Source: Dehalococcoidia bacterium (GTDB lineage Bacteria; Chloroflexota; Dehalococcoidia; Tepidiformales; Tepidiformaceae). Taken from it: DNA of 57,990 bases. The notes under the pieces are model-generated. The model worked only from the letters and a program-made list of their open reading frames with translations, had not been told where the DNA came from and did no database searches. The stretch spans positions 1 through 57,990 of the forward strand of contig JAGQHB010000084.1 in NCBI GenBank assembly GCA_020432045.1. Reading direction: 5' to 3'. Below, one piece after another: positions 16,829 through 25,442 of the stretch; the stretch's first letter is position 1, and each line of letters starts with the position of its first letter. The position numbers and the translations under genes are program-made.

Positions 16829-18007
16829 ATGAGCCGGCTGCCAGCTGTCCGTCCCGAAGTTCGTGATGTGGCGCAGACCGTGATTGCCGATCGGCAGACG
16901 CTCCATGCGTGGCCGGAGCTCCCCTGGAAGGAAACCCAGACACAGCGGTTCATCCTCGATCAGCTGACTGCGATTGGCCTCGAAGACGTCCGCCCCATCG
17001 CGAAGACGGGCGCCACCGCGCTGTTCCGTGGCAACGGTCGCGGCTGTGTCGCCTGGCGTGCCGATATCGATGCGCTCCCCATCCCCGAACGCAGCGGGCT
17101 CCCCTTTGCTTCGCGCAACGAAGGGGTGATGCACGCCTGCGGTCACGACGCCCACATCGCCATCGCGCTTGGCATCGCCCGTGTGCTCCAGTCACATCAT
17201 CGCGACGACCACGGGAGCGTCCGTTTCATCTTTCAGCCGGCGGAGGAGGCATCAGGCGGCGCGCCGGCCTGCATCGCTGAGGGCGTTCTTGAGTCGCCAC
17301 ATGTCTCCCGCGTCCTTGGCCTCCATATCTCTGCGGACATCCCTGTCGGCATGGTGAACGTTGCGCCGGGTCCCTTCTTCGCGATGCCCACGTTCATCAC
17401 GATCGAAATCAAAGGCCGCGGCGGGCATGGTGCTGCCCCACAGCAGTCGATTGACGCCGTAGTTGTCGCTGCGCACGTCATCACCGCGCTGCAGACGGTC
17501 GTGAGTCGCTCGTCACCACCCTCCGAGCCCGCCGTCCTTACGATTGGGACGGTGCAGGCAGGCTTCCGAAGCAACGTGATTGCCGAATCTGCGACGCTCA
17601 CGGGCACCATCCGCAGCTATACAGACCAGATGAAGGACCACCTTGTTAGCCGCGCGCAGCAGGTGGCAGAGGGCGTTTGTGCTGCGTTCGGCGCCACCGC
17701 CCGGTTTGAGCATTCGACAAGCTGTCCACCGGTCGTAAACGACGGACTGTTGGCGGGGCTTGTGGCCGCCGAGTCCAGCTCCTACTTCGGCCCCGCGAGC
17801 GTTGTTGCTGCCGCTTCGATGGGGGCCGACGACATGGCCGACTTTCTCCAGGCCCGCCCCGGCGTCTACTTCTGGTTCGGCGCTCGTAATGAAAAGAAGG
17901 GCATCGCTGGCCGGCACCATGACCCCGGATTCGTCATTGACGAGGACGCCCTTCCCCACGCCGTCGAGTTTGGACTCAGGGTGATTGAGCGGACGCTATC
18001 CCTGTAG
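16829..18007 (+). CDS. M20-family amidohydrolase (hippurate hydrolase/N-acyl amino acid deacylase type)
   Basis: 392 residues. Metal-binding and catalytic motifs appear in order: WRADIDALPIPE, HACGHDAHIAIALG, FQPAEEASGGAPACIAEG (the catalytic Glu pair), LGLHISADIPVG, and GRGGHGAAPQQSIDAV at the dimerisation lid. The closing His lies in AGRHHDPGFVIDEDALPHAVEFGL. It should hydrolyse N-acylated amino acids or small peptides in the cytosol with two metal ions. The ATG at 16829 directly precedes the conserved start and has TACGCT 7 nt upstream. Confidence 0.9.
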   Translation: MSRLPAVRPEVRDVAQTVIADRQTLHAWPELPWKETQTQRFILDQLTAIGLEDVRPIAKTGATALFRGNGRGCVAWRADIDALPIPERSGLPFASRNEGVMHACGHDAHIAIALGIARVLQSHHRDDHGSVRFIFQPAEEASGGAPACIAEGVLESPHVSRVLGLHISADIPVGMVNVAPGPFFAMPTFITIEIKGRGGHGAAPQQSIDAVVVAAHVITALQTVVSRSSPPSEPAVLTIGTVQAGFRSNVIAESATLTGTIRSYTDQMKDHLVSRAQQVAEGVCAAFGATARFEHSTSCPPVVNDGLLAGLVAAESSSYFGPASVVAAASMGADDMADFLQARPGVYFWFGARNEKKGIAGRHHDPGFVIDEDALPHAVEFGLRVIERTLSL

Positions 18008-18106
18008 CGCCCCCTCGCCCACTACGTCACGCGTTATTCCAGGCGGTCGTGGCCGGGCGTATGTTCCTGTCCGGGCATCCAAGAATCTGCCCCGGAGCAA
18101 CCACTT

Positions 18107-18619
18107 GTGACCACCGCACAGCTCATCCAGGGATCGTTCAAAAGCGCGCACGGCATTCTGCTGCAGACACTCGCTGACATCAGCGAAGTGAGCCTGAAGT
18201 CCGTACCGGCCGGCGCGAACATTCAGCCGCTCCAGGCCATCCTCGCCCACGCCGTCACCGACGATGACCTCATCATCAACGGCATGATCGCCAAGCGGCA
18301 GCCGATCACAACGCCTGCGCTCCTCGAAGGCACTGGCGTCCCGCTGCCGGCGGCGCCGAACCTCACTCCCGAATGGGCCGCCTCCATCGACATGAAGCTG
18401 CCCGCGTTCATCGAATACGCGAAGAAGGTCTTTGCCTCGACCGAAGATGCGATTGGTTCGCTCACGGATGAGCAGCTGGCAGCCGAGCTTGACGGGCCGT
18501 TCGGCAAACGCACCGTCGGCGCCTACGCGCTCGACCTCGCTCTCTATCACATCATCGGCCACTCGGGCGAAATTGCCGCCCTCAAGGGCATCCACGGCCA
18601 GAAGGGTCTGCCCTTCTAG
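18107..18619 (+). CDS. DinB-like four-helix protein
   Basis: 170 residues, GTG start with a GGAG about 10 nt upstream. It is all helical, with PLQAILAHAVTDDDLIINGMIA and a C-terminal ALYHIIGHSGEIAALKG, where HxxxH-type residues sit as in DinB/YfiT metal-binding proteins. Those proteins often act as thiol-dependent transferases or hydrolases using mycothiol- or bacillithiol-like cofactors. The usual triad of His residues is only partly recognisable, so the activity remains open. Confidence 0.68.
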   Translation: MTTAQLIQGSFKSAHGILLQTLADISEVSLKSVPAGANIQPLQAILAHAVTDDDLIINGMIAKRQPITTPALLEGTGVPLPAAPNLTPEWAASIDMKLPAFIEYAKKVFASTEDAIGSLTDEQLAAELDGPFGKRTVGAYALDLALYHIIGHSGEIAALKGIHGQKGLPF

Positions 18620-18701
18620 CAGGCTGATGCAGAATCGCGTTGGTGGGTGAGGCGACGGCCCTCTGTGCCAACGGCCCGGCGGTAGCCGTCGCCCGCTCCC
18701 G

Positions 18702-18707
18702 TACACT
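18702..18707 (+). promoter_or_regulatory. -10 hexamer TACACT, 6 nt before GTG 18714
   Basis: TACACT-GCTGCC-GTG; no ribosome binding site fits, so the GTG is probably the 5' end of the message. Confidence 0.5.
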
Positions 18708-18713
18708 GCTGCC

Positions 18714-19949
18714 GTGTCGCTCGCGCTCACCCTCGCCCAGGCACGCCATCTGCTGGTGGCCTACCACTTCACGCTTGCCACCTCACCGGCGGCAGTCTTC
18801 GACCGCCTCGGCAGCGTCCAGTACGACCCGCTAAAACCCGCCGGCCGGAATGCCGACCTCGTCTTCTATGCACGCGTGCCCGGCTACCGCGTCGACGACT
18901 GGGAACACACCGCCTATCGTGACCGCCACGTCTACGACGCCTGGGACAAGCAAGCCTGTCTCGTCCCCGTCACCGACTGGCCGTTCCGCCGCATCTACCA
19001 CGACTGGTATCGCGAACGCTGGACACCTCGCGTGCTCGGCCCGTTTGCCGATGCCGCGACAGCCACGCTCCGGGAGCTGCGTGAACGCGGCCCGCTTTCG
19101 TCCCTGGATTTCGAAGACCAGCAGCACGTTTCCGGCTGGGAAAGCTCCTGGTACGGCCCAAAGCTCGTGAAGCAAGTGCTCCGCGCACTCTGGGACTCGG
19201 GCGAGGTCGTCACCACCCGCCGCGACAGCGGCCGCCACGTCTACGACCTCGCAGAGCGCGTCATCCCGCCGGATATCTACCGCGAGCGTCACCCGGACGA
19301 AGAAGCGCTCGAAGCGATCGTCCTCCGCCGTCACCAGACGGCCGGGCTGCTGCGACCAACCGCCGACCCTGCAATGTGGCATCTACCGCTCGGCCGGATG
19401 CCGGACGGCGGCAGCCTCTGGCCCGCTGCATCGCCAGTCCGGCACGACATCATCCGCCGGCTCGTTGCGCAGGGCCGCCTCGTCGAAGTCATGGTTGAGG
19501 GCCGCCGTTACCATGCCCTGCCCTCAACTCTCGACTGGCTCGACGCCCCGCTCCCGGAGGGCATGCGCTTCGTCGCGCCGCTGGACGCGTTCATGTGGGA
19601 CCGGAGCACGATCGAGCAGATCTTTGCCTTTGAATACCGCTGGGAGGTCTACGTCCCCGCAGAGAAGCGCCGCTGGGGCTATTACGTGCTCCCAGTCGTC
19701 CACGGCGATCGCATCGTCGCGCGCATCGATTCGCGCCTCGATGGCGACACCTGGACCGTCGCTTCATGGCTCTGGGAGCCGTATGCGGAACGCGGCCCGG
19801 CCACCATGGCTGCCCTCACCGCCTGCGTTGCTGACTTCAAGCCCTACCTCTCGGCGAAGAAGCTCAAGCTCCCGCGAAGAATGGACCGGGACACGCGGTC
19901 GGCTTTCCGCGCCGCCTTCACGCCCGGGCCGCGGGCAGCACGAACGTAA
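18714..19949 (+). CDS. Winged-helix DNA glycosylase-like protein (AlkZ/YcaQ, HTH_42 family)
   Basis: 411 residues. The start (ALTLAQARHLLVAYHF) is followed by VFDRLGSVQYDPLKPAGRNADLVFYARV; the QYD triplet stands where YcaQ has QxD and AlkZ has QxQ as catalytic motif. Winged-helix segments follow (RGPLSSLDFE, YGPKLVKQVLRALWDSGEV), and the C-terminal RFVAPLDAFMWDRSTIEQIFAFEYRWEVYVPAEKRRWGYYVLPV block is diagnostic of the family. Members unhook interstrand crosslinks or alkylated bases. The end overlaps the convergent sensor kinase by 32 nt. Confidence 0.87.
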   Translation: MSLALTLAQARHLLVAYHFTLATSPAAVFDRLGSVQYDPLKPAGRNADLVFYARVPGYRVDDWEHTAYRDRHVYDAWDKQACLVPVTDWPFRRIYHDWYRERWTPRVLGPFADAATATLRELRERGPLSSLDFEDQQHVSGWESSWYGPKLVKQVLRALWDSGEVVTTRRDSGRHVYDLAERVIPPDIYRERHPDEEALEAIVLRRHQTAGLLRPTADPAMWHLPLGRMPDGGSLWPAASPVRHDIIRRLVAQGRLVEVMVEGRRYHALPSTLDWLDAPLPEGMRFVAPLDAFMWDRSTIEQIFAFEYRWEVYVPAEKRRWGYYVLPVVHGDRIVARIDSRLDGDTWTVASWLWEPYAERGPATMAALTACVADFKPYLSAKKLKLPRRMDRDTRSAFRAAFTPGPRAART

Positions 19950-21162
19950 ACGTCGTGCCTTCACCCTGCTGGCTTCGCACGCTGATGTCACCGCCGTGGG
20001 CTTCCACGATCGCCCGGGCGATGGCGAGACCGAGGCCGCTGCCACCGTGTTCTCGCGACCGCGACTTGTCCCCGCGGTAGAAACGCTCGAAGACGTGGGG
20101 CAGATCCTCCGCTGCAATCCCCTCACCTGTGTCGCGCACGGCGATCTCCACACCCTGCTCCACCCGTGCCGTCTGCAACAAGATGGTCCCGTCATTCGGC
20201 GTGTGCCGGATCGCGTTCTGCAGCAGGTTGTAGATCACACGGCTGAGCCGGTTCGGGTCCGCCAGCACCGTCGTCGCACCGTCGCCCGGATGGAACGCGA
20301 GGTGGATCCCGGCCTTTTCGACCTGTGGCCGGAAGATGTCCACCGCCTCGGCGATAACATCCTGAACGGGCAGCATCTCCAGCCGTAGCTGTAGCTCACC
20401 GCTGTCCAGTGTCGTCAGTTCGAAGAGGTCGTCGATCAGCGCTGACAGGTGCTCGACCTCCGTGCAGGCGCCCTCCAGGTATCGCGTGCGCGTCGCCTCG
20501 TCCGTGACGACGCCGTCGAGCAGCGCTTCCACGCGGACGCGGATGCTCGCAAGCGGCGTCCGCAAGTCATGAGAGATCGCTGCAAACAAGTCCCGCCGCG
20601 ACGCCTCCACGGCCTGCCGCTGCTGGTCCGCCACGTCGAGCGCATCCGCCATGCGGTTGAACTCGCGTGCCAGTGCCGCAAGCTCGTCGCTCCCCTCGAT
20701 GTTGACGCGTGCGCCCAGTTCACCGCTTGCCAGCCGCCGCGCACCCGCTTCGATCGCCTCGATGCGCCCGCTCAGCCCGCCACTCAGGAGTCTCGCTGGG
20801 CCCAGCGTGATCAACAGGGCGTATGCCGACAGCAGGAACAGCATTTGGAGGTCGTGCGTGCTGATGAACATCAATGCCGACGCCACCGCCAGGTTGGCCA
20901 TGAGCACGAGGAAGCCAGTTACCGTCGCCAGCGCCAGTTGCGTCCGCAGTGAAAGGCGCGGCAACAGGAGTTGCAACCCCCGCGCGACGCCGATCCCTGC
21001 AGCGCCCGTGCTGAGCAGGGCGAGCAGGAGCCAAAGCTGTTCTTCTGCCGTGGCATCGGCCGTCATTACGATGGCCGCCAGCGCGAGGGCTGCCACGCCC
21101 AGCAGCCCCAGCCACGTCAGCGTCCGGAACAGCCCTTGTTGACGGACATTCAGGGTTGCCAC
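19918..21162 (-). CDS. Sensor histidine kinase
   Basis: 414 residues. Four or so hydrophobic segments fill the first 125 residues with almost no extracellular loop, so it probably senses within the membrane. A HAMP domain (about 127-180) leads into the dimerisation helix with H198 in SHDLRTP. The ATP-binding domain has LLQNAIRHTPNDG (N box), RDTGEGI (G1), FERFYRGDKSR (F box) and GGSGLGLAIA (G2). It is encoded after its response regulator and overlaps it by 13 nt. Signal unknown. Confidence 0.93.
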   Translation of the reverse strand: MATLNVRQQGLFRTLTWLGLLGVAALALAAIVMTADATAEEQLWLLLALLSTGAAGIGVARGLQLLLPRLSLRTQLALATVTGFLVLMANLAVASALMFISTHDLQMLFLLSAYALLITLGPARLLSGGLSGRIEAIEAGARRLASGELGARVNIEGSDELAALAREFNRMADALDVADQQRQAVEASRRDLFAAISHDLRTPLASIRVRVEALLDGVVTDEATRTRYLEGACTEVEHLSALIDDLFELTTLDSGELQLRLEMLPVQDVIAEAVDIFRPQVEKAGIHLAFHPGDGATTVLADPNRLSRVIYNLLQNAIRHTPNDGTILLQTARVEQGVEIAVRDTGEGIAAEDLPHVFERFYRGDKSRSREHGGSGLGLAIARAIVEAHGGDISVRSQQGEGTTFTFVLPAARA

Positions 21163-21836
21163 TTGTAACCCATCCCCCAGACCGTCCGGATGTGCTCGGG
21201 GTTGTCCGGGTCACGCTCCACCTTCGTCCGCAGCCGGCGGATATGCACTGTCACGGTGCTCGGGTCGCCATACCAGTCCGCATCCCAGACCCGCTCCAAC
21301 AGCTGCTCGCGTGAATACACCTCCATCGGGTGCGTCACGAAAAAGCGCAGCAGATCAAACTCCCTCGCCGTGAGGTCCACATCCGTTCCGTAGGCCACGA
21401 CAGAGCGTGCGCGCGGGTCCAGCACGACGTCGCCGCTCTCAATGCGCTCGGCATTCTCGTACTGGCCATCGAATGACCGCCGAAGCACCGCCTTTACGCG
21501 CGCCACCAGCTCCCGCGGGCTAAACGGTTTGGCAAGGTAGTCGTCCGCGCCGATATCGAAGCCGGCGATCCGGTCCATCTCGTCGCCCCGCGCCGTCAGC
21601 ATGATCACCGGCGTGCGGCCGTTCTCCCGGATCGAGCGGCAGACCTCCATCCCGTTGATCTGCGGCAGCATCAGGTCCAGCACCACGAGGTGTGGTCGCG
21701 TCCGGGCATACGCCTCAAGGGCGGCCCTGCCGTCGGCAGCCGTATGCACCGCGTAGCCCTCGCGCTGGAGGTAGCGTTCCACCACCTCCACCACAACCGG
21801 TTCATCATCGACCACCAGGATCCGGGGTGTCTCCAT
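21150..21836 (-). CDS. OmpR/PhoB-family response regulator
   Basis: 228 residues. Receiver domain with acidic pocket DD at residues 10-11, phospho-acceptor D54 in VVLDLMLP, T in MLTARGDE and K in DYLAKPFSPRELVARV. The C-terminal winged-helix effector has LTAREFDLLRFFVTHP and VTVHIRRLRTKVERDP, ending GMGYKW. It should bind direct-repeat promoter sites when phosphorylated by the kinase encoded downstream. The ATG at 21836 is preferred to the GTG at 21839 because TACTAT lies exactly 6 nt before it. Confidence 0.94.
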   Translation of the reverse strand: METPRILVVDDEPVVVEVVERYLQREGYAVHTAADGRAALEAYARTRPHLVVLDLMLPQINGMEVCRSIRENGRTPVIMLTARGDEMDRIAGFDIGADDYLAKPFSPRELVARVKAVLRRSFDGQYENAERIESGDVVLDPRARSVVAYGTDVDLTAREFDLLRFFVTHPMEVYSREQLLERVWDADWYGDPSTVTVHIRRLRTKVERDPDNPEHIRTVWGMGYKWQP

Positions 21837-21842
21837 CACCAG

Positions 21843-21848
21843 ATAGTA
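21843..21848 (-). promoter_or_regulatory. -10 hexamer TACTAT, 6 nt before ATG 21836
   Basis: Minus strand TACTAT-CTGGTG-ATG; probable leaderless promoter of the two-component operon. Confidence 0.5.
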
Positions 21849-21893
21849 CGTCCGTCCCGGCCCGGAATATCTGAAGCGGAAGTTAAGACGTTT

Positions 21894-22700
21894 CTACCCC
21901 GTAAACATGCCCCCGTCCGGGAACAGGATCTCGCCCGTGAAAAAGCTAGATTCGTCGCTGGCAAGGAACAGCGCGGTGTTCGCCACGTCCTCCGCTTCCC
22001 CCATCCGCCCCAGTGGCATCGTCGACACCATTTGCCGCCGTCGTGCCTCGTCGCCCGATGCCCCGGCCGTCATCGGCGTATCGATGTATCCCGGTCCAAT
22101 CGCGTTCACGCGGATGCCGTGGCCGGCCAGCTCGACTGCCAGCACCTTCGTCAGCATCCAGACGCCTGCCTTCGAGACGCAGTAGTCAGCCGCTCCCGGC
22201 AACGGCACCTTTGAAGCAGCGGACGAGATGTTGATGATCGACCCCTTGATCCCGAGATCCACCATGCGCCGTGCGATCGCGCGGTCCGTGTACATGACGC
22301 CCGTCAGGTTCACGGCCAGCACCTTCTCCCAGTACTCCACCGGCTTGTTGATGATGAATCCTGCCGTTCGGTCCGCCGGCCCTTCAACCACCTCTCCGCT
22401 TATATACCGCGCGTTCGAGACGCCGGCTGCCGCCACGAGGATGTCGACCGTACCGAACGCGGCGATTGCCGCGTCCGCCAACGCCTCGTTCTCCGCCAGG
22501 ACGCTCGTGTCCGTCTTCACGAATAGCGCCTCGCTACCTGCTGCCCGCACCTCAGATAGGGTCTCTTGCGCGCGTGCCTCGGAGAGGTCCGCGATAACGA
22601 CACGCGCGCCTTCCGCTGCGAACCGGGCTGCCGTCGCCCTGCCGATGCCGCTGGCGCCGCCGGTTATCACCGCCACTCTGCCTTCGAGCCGTCCCGCCAT
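21894..22700 (-). CDS. Short-chain dehydrogenase/reductase
   Basis: 268 residues. NAD(P)-binding TGGASGIG near residue 14, Asp at the end of beta-2 (VIADLSE, suggesting NAD preference), AAAG in place of NNAG, the catalytic Ser of NISSAASK and YCVSKAG for the YxxxK pair. The C-terminal FFTGEILFPDGGMFTG is typical of the family. ATG 22700 has GGGAGGG about 8 nt upstream; the open frame further up to 22946 overlaps the divergent efflux gene and is ignored. Substrate not predictable. Confidence 0.9.
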   Translation of the reverse strand: MAGRLEGRVAVITGGASGIGRATAARFAAEGARVVIADLSEARAQETLSEVRAAGSEALFVKTDTSVLAENEALADAAIAAFGTVDILVAAAGVSNARYISGEVVEGPADRTAGFIINKPVEYWEKVLAVNLTGVMYTDRAIARRMVDLGIKGSIINISSAASKVPLPGAADYCVSKAGVWMLTKVLAVELAGHGIRVNAIGPGYIDTPMTAGASGDEARRRQMVSTMPLGRMGEAEDVANTALFLASDESSFFTGEILFPDGGMFTG

Positions 22701-22764
22701 GTCGAACCCTCCCGTCGAATCTGGCCGGTAGTATGCCGCGTGCGATCGTTCGCGTCCGGCGGCA

Positions 22765-22770
22765 TACGAT
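22765..22770 (+). promoter_or_regulatory. -10 hexamer TACGAT, 6 nt before GTG 22777
   Basis: TACGAT-TGCGCC-GTG; fits the leaderless pattern. Confidence 0.45.
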
Positions 22771-22776
22771 TGCGCC

Positions 22777-23703
22777 GTGGCCTCAGAAAGCAAGTCCGCC
22801 GTCCTCGCTGCAATGGGCGCCAACGCCGCGATTGCTGTGGGCAAGCTCGTGGGCGGTTCGCTCACCGGCAGTGCTTCCATGTTTGCCGAGGCTGGCCACT
22901 CCATCGCCGACACCGTGAACCAGGTCTTCTTGCTTGCCGGGCTCAACCTCTCCGCCCATAAGCCCGATGACGAACATCCACACGGCTACGGCAAGGAGCA
23001 GTTCTTCTGGTCATTCCTCGCTGCGATCTTCATCTTCGTTGCCGGCGCCGCCTTCTCGCTCTACGAAGGCACGCGCACGCTCCTCCACGATGAAACGCAC
23101 CACCGCGAGACCTTTGAGGTTGCCGTCGCATTTGGCGTGCTCGGAGCGGCATTCCTGTTCGAGAGCGCGTCCATGTTCATCGCTGCCCGGGCAGTGTCCG
23201 CAGGGGCACGCCGCAAGGGCTGGAGCTTTATCAGGTTCCTCCGTGAATCGCCCGACGCCACCACCAAGACCGTATTCTTCGAAGACGGAGCCGCGCTCAA
23301 CGGCCTTGTCTTTGCCGCGCTCGGACTTGGGCTCTCAGAGGTCACCGGCAATGAAGCCTGGGATGGAATCGCCTCGGTAGCAATCGGCGTCATCCTCGCA
23401 GTCGTCGCACTCATCCTCGGCATGCAGGCTCGCCGCCTGCTGCTCGGCGCGGCCGCCAGCCCCGAGGTCCGCGCGCAGCTCGCCGAAACAATCGCGGCAT
23501 TCCCCGAAGTCGAACGAGCCGTGCGCGTCCTGACCATGCAGCTTGGCGCGCACAGCATCCTCGTTACCGGCGAACTCCAGGTGCGCCGCGACATGAACGT
23601 CGAAGCAATCGAGGCGCTCATCGTCCGCCTGGACGAGGCGGTCAGCTCGCGCGTCCCCGAAGTCATTGACACGTTCTGGGAACTCAAACGCGTGAAAGCC
23701 TGA
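22777..23703 (+). CDS. Cation diffusion facilitator family transporter
   Basis: 308 residues, six predicted membrane helices. The metal sites are visible: MFAEAGHSIADTVNQ in helix 2 (HxxxD) and FEDGAALNGLVFAALGLGLSE in helix 5 (D in EDGAALNG). HPHGYGKEQFFW in the first loop is diagnostic of one CDF branch. The cytoplasmic C-terminal domain (ASPEVRAQLAETIAAFPEVERAVRVLTMQLG) is the ferredoxin-like dimer domain. It should export a divalent metal such as zinc or manganese. GTG start with TACGAT 6 nt upstream; ends 12 nt from the convergent ndk stop. Confidence 0.92.
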   Translation: MASESKSAVLAAMGANAAIAVGKLVGGSLTGSASMFAEAGHSIADTVNQVFLLAGLNLSAHKPDDEHPHGYGKEQFFWSFLAAIFIFVAGAAFSLYEGTRTLLHDETHHRETFEVAVAFGVLGAAFLFESASMFIAARAVSAGARRKGWSFIRFLRESPDATTKTVFFEDGAALNGLVFAALGLGLSEVTGNEAWDGIASVAIGVILAVVALILGMQARRLLLGAAASPEVRAQLAETIAAFPEVERAVRVLTMQLGAHSILVTGELQVRRDMNVEAIEALIVRLDEAVSSRVPEVIDTFWELKRVKA

Positions 23704-23715
23704 CAGCGATGCAGG

Positions 23716-24183
23716 TTAGTCCTCTTCGAAGTACCAGCGATCCAGCTCGCGCGACCAGCCGGCCAGTTCCTCCGGCTTGAACCAGAGTGCTACTTCTCGC
23801 GGTGCGCTCCCGGGCTCCTCGTCGCTTGCGTGGATCAGGTTGCGGCCGGTCATGAGCCCCAGGTCCGCGCGGATCGTCCCCGGCATGGCCTCGACGGGGT
23901 TCGTCTTCCCCACCGTCTGGCGGACAGCCTTCACCGCGCTCGGCCCTTCAAACACGGCCGCGAGGATTGGCGAACTACAGATGTACTCCACGAGCCCGCT
24001 GTAGAAACCCTTGCCCTTGTGCTCCGCGTAGTGCTCTTCGGCGAGAGCCCGTGGCACTGCGATCAGCTTCATGCCCACGATTCGCAGCCCGCGCCGTTCC
24101 AGCCGGGAAATGATCTCGCCCGCGAGTCCACGCTGCATGGCGTCAGGCTTCACCAGGACCAGGGTGCGTTGAAGTTCAACCAT
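23716..24183 (-). CDS. ndk: Nucleoside diphosphate kinase
   Basis: 155 residues. Balances NTP pools by phosphotransfer through H118 in NLIHASDE. RTLVLVKPDAMQRG at the N-terminus and GPSAVKAVRQTVGKTNPVEAMPGTIRAD supply the nucleotide-binding residues. Length is slightly above the usual 135-150 because of a C-terminal tail (GWSRELDRWYFEED). Third gene of an overlapping operon tsaE-tsaB-ndk; its start lies 8 nt inside tsaB. Confidence 0.96.
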   Translation of the reverse strand: MVELQRTLVLVKPDAMQRGLAGEIISRLERRGLRIVGMKLIAVPRALAEEHYAEHKGKGFYSGLVEYICSSPILAAVFEGPSAVKAVRQTVGKTNPVEAMPGTIRADLGLMTGRNLIHASDEEPGSAPREVALWFKPEELAGWSRELDRWYFEED

Positions 24184-24823
24184 TCCGTTTAGTGCTCCTC
24201 AGTTGCTGTCGTGTGCCGGCGACCAGCGGCGTCCGCTTCGGCCGGGATATGTTCGGTTCGCGCAGGTAATACGGCGCTACCGGGTCGATAGCTTCGCCCG
24301 AAAGCAACAGCCTCGCCGCGATCCGCAGCAACGCGGCCACCCGCGCCTCCGGCGAGACCTCTGTGCCGCCAAGCGCGCTCGATCCTTCGCCTGCGAGCAG
24401 CGCCGGATCGCCGAGTTCGCGGGGCGCCGCCGTCACGGCCCGTTCGCCCGGCTCCCGTTGGATTGCCCATTCGCCCCTGCCCGCCGGGTGGATAGCGTGG
24501 AGGATCCGGTTGCCCGCAGCCTCGCGCACGGCTTCAAATGTACCGGCGCCCACCACAGGCCGCCCCAGCCCGAGTCCCAGGCTCTGCGCGGTCGCGATAC
24601 CAATCCGCAGCCCTGCGTAGCTCCCTGGACCGGAGATGACCGCGATCGCATCGATATCCTGCCTGCGGCTTCCCACGATCTGGTCGATCAGGGTGATCAC
24701 CTGTGTGCCCTGCTCTCGCACACCGCCCGCTGCAGCCACCTCGATCACGTCCCCCGAGCTGCTGCCCAGGCCCACCGCCATAACCGAAGGCGAAGCCGTG
24801 TCGATAGCAAGGATCATGCTCAC
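24176..24823 (-). CDS. tsaB: tRNA threonylcarbamoyladenosine biosynthesis protein TsaB
   Basis: 215 residues of the ASKHA fold: MILAIDTASPSVMAVGL at the N-terminus, then DIDAIAVISGPGSYAGLRIGIATAQSLGLGLGRPVVGAGTFEAV, the GPGSYAGLRIG signature of TsaB. It scaffolds the TsaB-TsaD-TsaE complex that makes t6A37 in tRNAs reading ANN codons; tsaD is not in the window. Starts at GTG 24823, overlapping tsaE by 4 nt; ATG 24817 is an alternative. The C-terminal basic extension (RPKRTPLVAGTRQQLRSTKRNG) overlaps the ndk start. Confidence 0.92.
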   Translation of the reverse strand: MSMILAIDTASPSVMAVGLGSSSGDVIEVAAAGGVREQGTQVITLIDQIVGSRRQDIDAIAVISGPGSYAGLRIGIATAQSLGLGLGRPVVGAGTFEAVREAAGNRILHAIHPAGRGEWAIQREPGERAVTAAPRELGDPALLAGEGSSALGGTEVSPEARVAALLRIAARLLLSGEAIDPVAPYYLREPNISRPKRTPLVAGTRQQLRSTKRNG

Positions 24824-25287
24824 GCCGGCCGCAACGCCCCGACGATCGCTTTCCCACGTTCACCCCGGGGCATGAAGCGGAGCCGCCGCTGCCGTTCGAC
24901 ATCGCCGTACCGGAGTTCAACAACGACGCCGTCACCGGGCAGTAGCTCCGGGCCCCGCTCCGGCCATTCGATGACGAGCACGCCGCGCTCCGCATAGTCC
25001 CAGAGCCCAAGGTCGTCCAGCTCCTCCACGTCTTCGATCCGGTACAGGTCGGCGTGGTAAAGCGTTTCGCGCCCCGCGTATTCGTTCATCAGCACGTAGG
25101 AAGGGCTGTTCACGTTGCCCTTGCAGTCGAGGCCGCGGCCTATCCCCTGGGTCAGGCACGTCTTGCCGGTACCGAGGTCGCCGCTCAGCAGGAGCACGTC
25201 GCCGCGCTGTAATCTGCGCCCGAGACGTTCGCCAAGATCCCTGGTCTGCTCTTCGTTCGCAGTCAGCATTTCAACGGTGTCGGCCAT
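24820..25287 (-). CDS. tsaE: tRNA threonylcarbamoyladenosine biosynthesis ATPase TsaE
   Basis: 155 residues. Walker A GDLGTGKT at 36-43, followed by CLTQGIGRGL, then NVNSPSYVLMNEYAG and LYHADLYRIEDVEEL, and VIEWPERG, all in TsaE order. It provides the ATP hydrolysis needed for turnover of the t6A-synthesising complex. First gene of tsaE-tsaB-ndk. TATACT ends exactly 6 nt before the ATG, so the operon message is probably leaderless. Confidence 0.94.
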   Translation of the reverse strand: MADTVEMLTANEEQTRDLGERLGRRLQRGDVLLLSGDLGTGKTCLTQGIGRGLDCKGNVNSPSYVLMNEYAGRETLYHADLYRIEDVEELDDLGLWDYAERGVLVIEWPERGPELLPGDGVVVELRYGDVERQRRLRFMPRGERGKAIVGALRPA

Positions 25288-25293
25288 GCTGCC

Positions 25294-25299
25294 AGTATA
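25294..25299 (-). promoter_or_regulatory. -10 hexamer TATACT, 6 nt before ATG 25287
   Basis: Minus strand TATACT-GGCAGC-ATG; near-consensus -10 of the tsaE operon. Confidence 0.55.
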
Positions 25300-25364
25300 G
25301 ATAAGGCGCTGTTATACGAATTCGGGAAAGATACGAGCCCTACCATGGGAAAATGATTGACCGG

Positions 25365-25385
25365 AAGGTAAACCATTCGTACCTT
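25365..25385. promoter_or_regulatory. Inverted repeat AAGGTA-N9-TACCTT, candidate operator
   Basis: Perfect 6-bp dyad in the 155-nt intergenic region between divergent tsaE and the XRE regulator, 58 nt before the regulator's start. Size and position suit autoregulation by an HTH dimer. Confidence 0.4.
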
Positions 25386-25442
25386 ATTTCACAATCGGAT
25401 GGGCGGGGGCTTCCATCTGGGTAAAACTCGAAGAGGGTTGGA

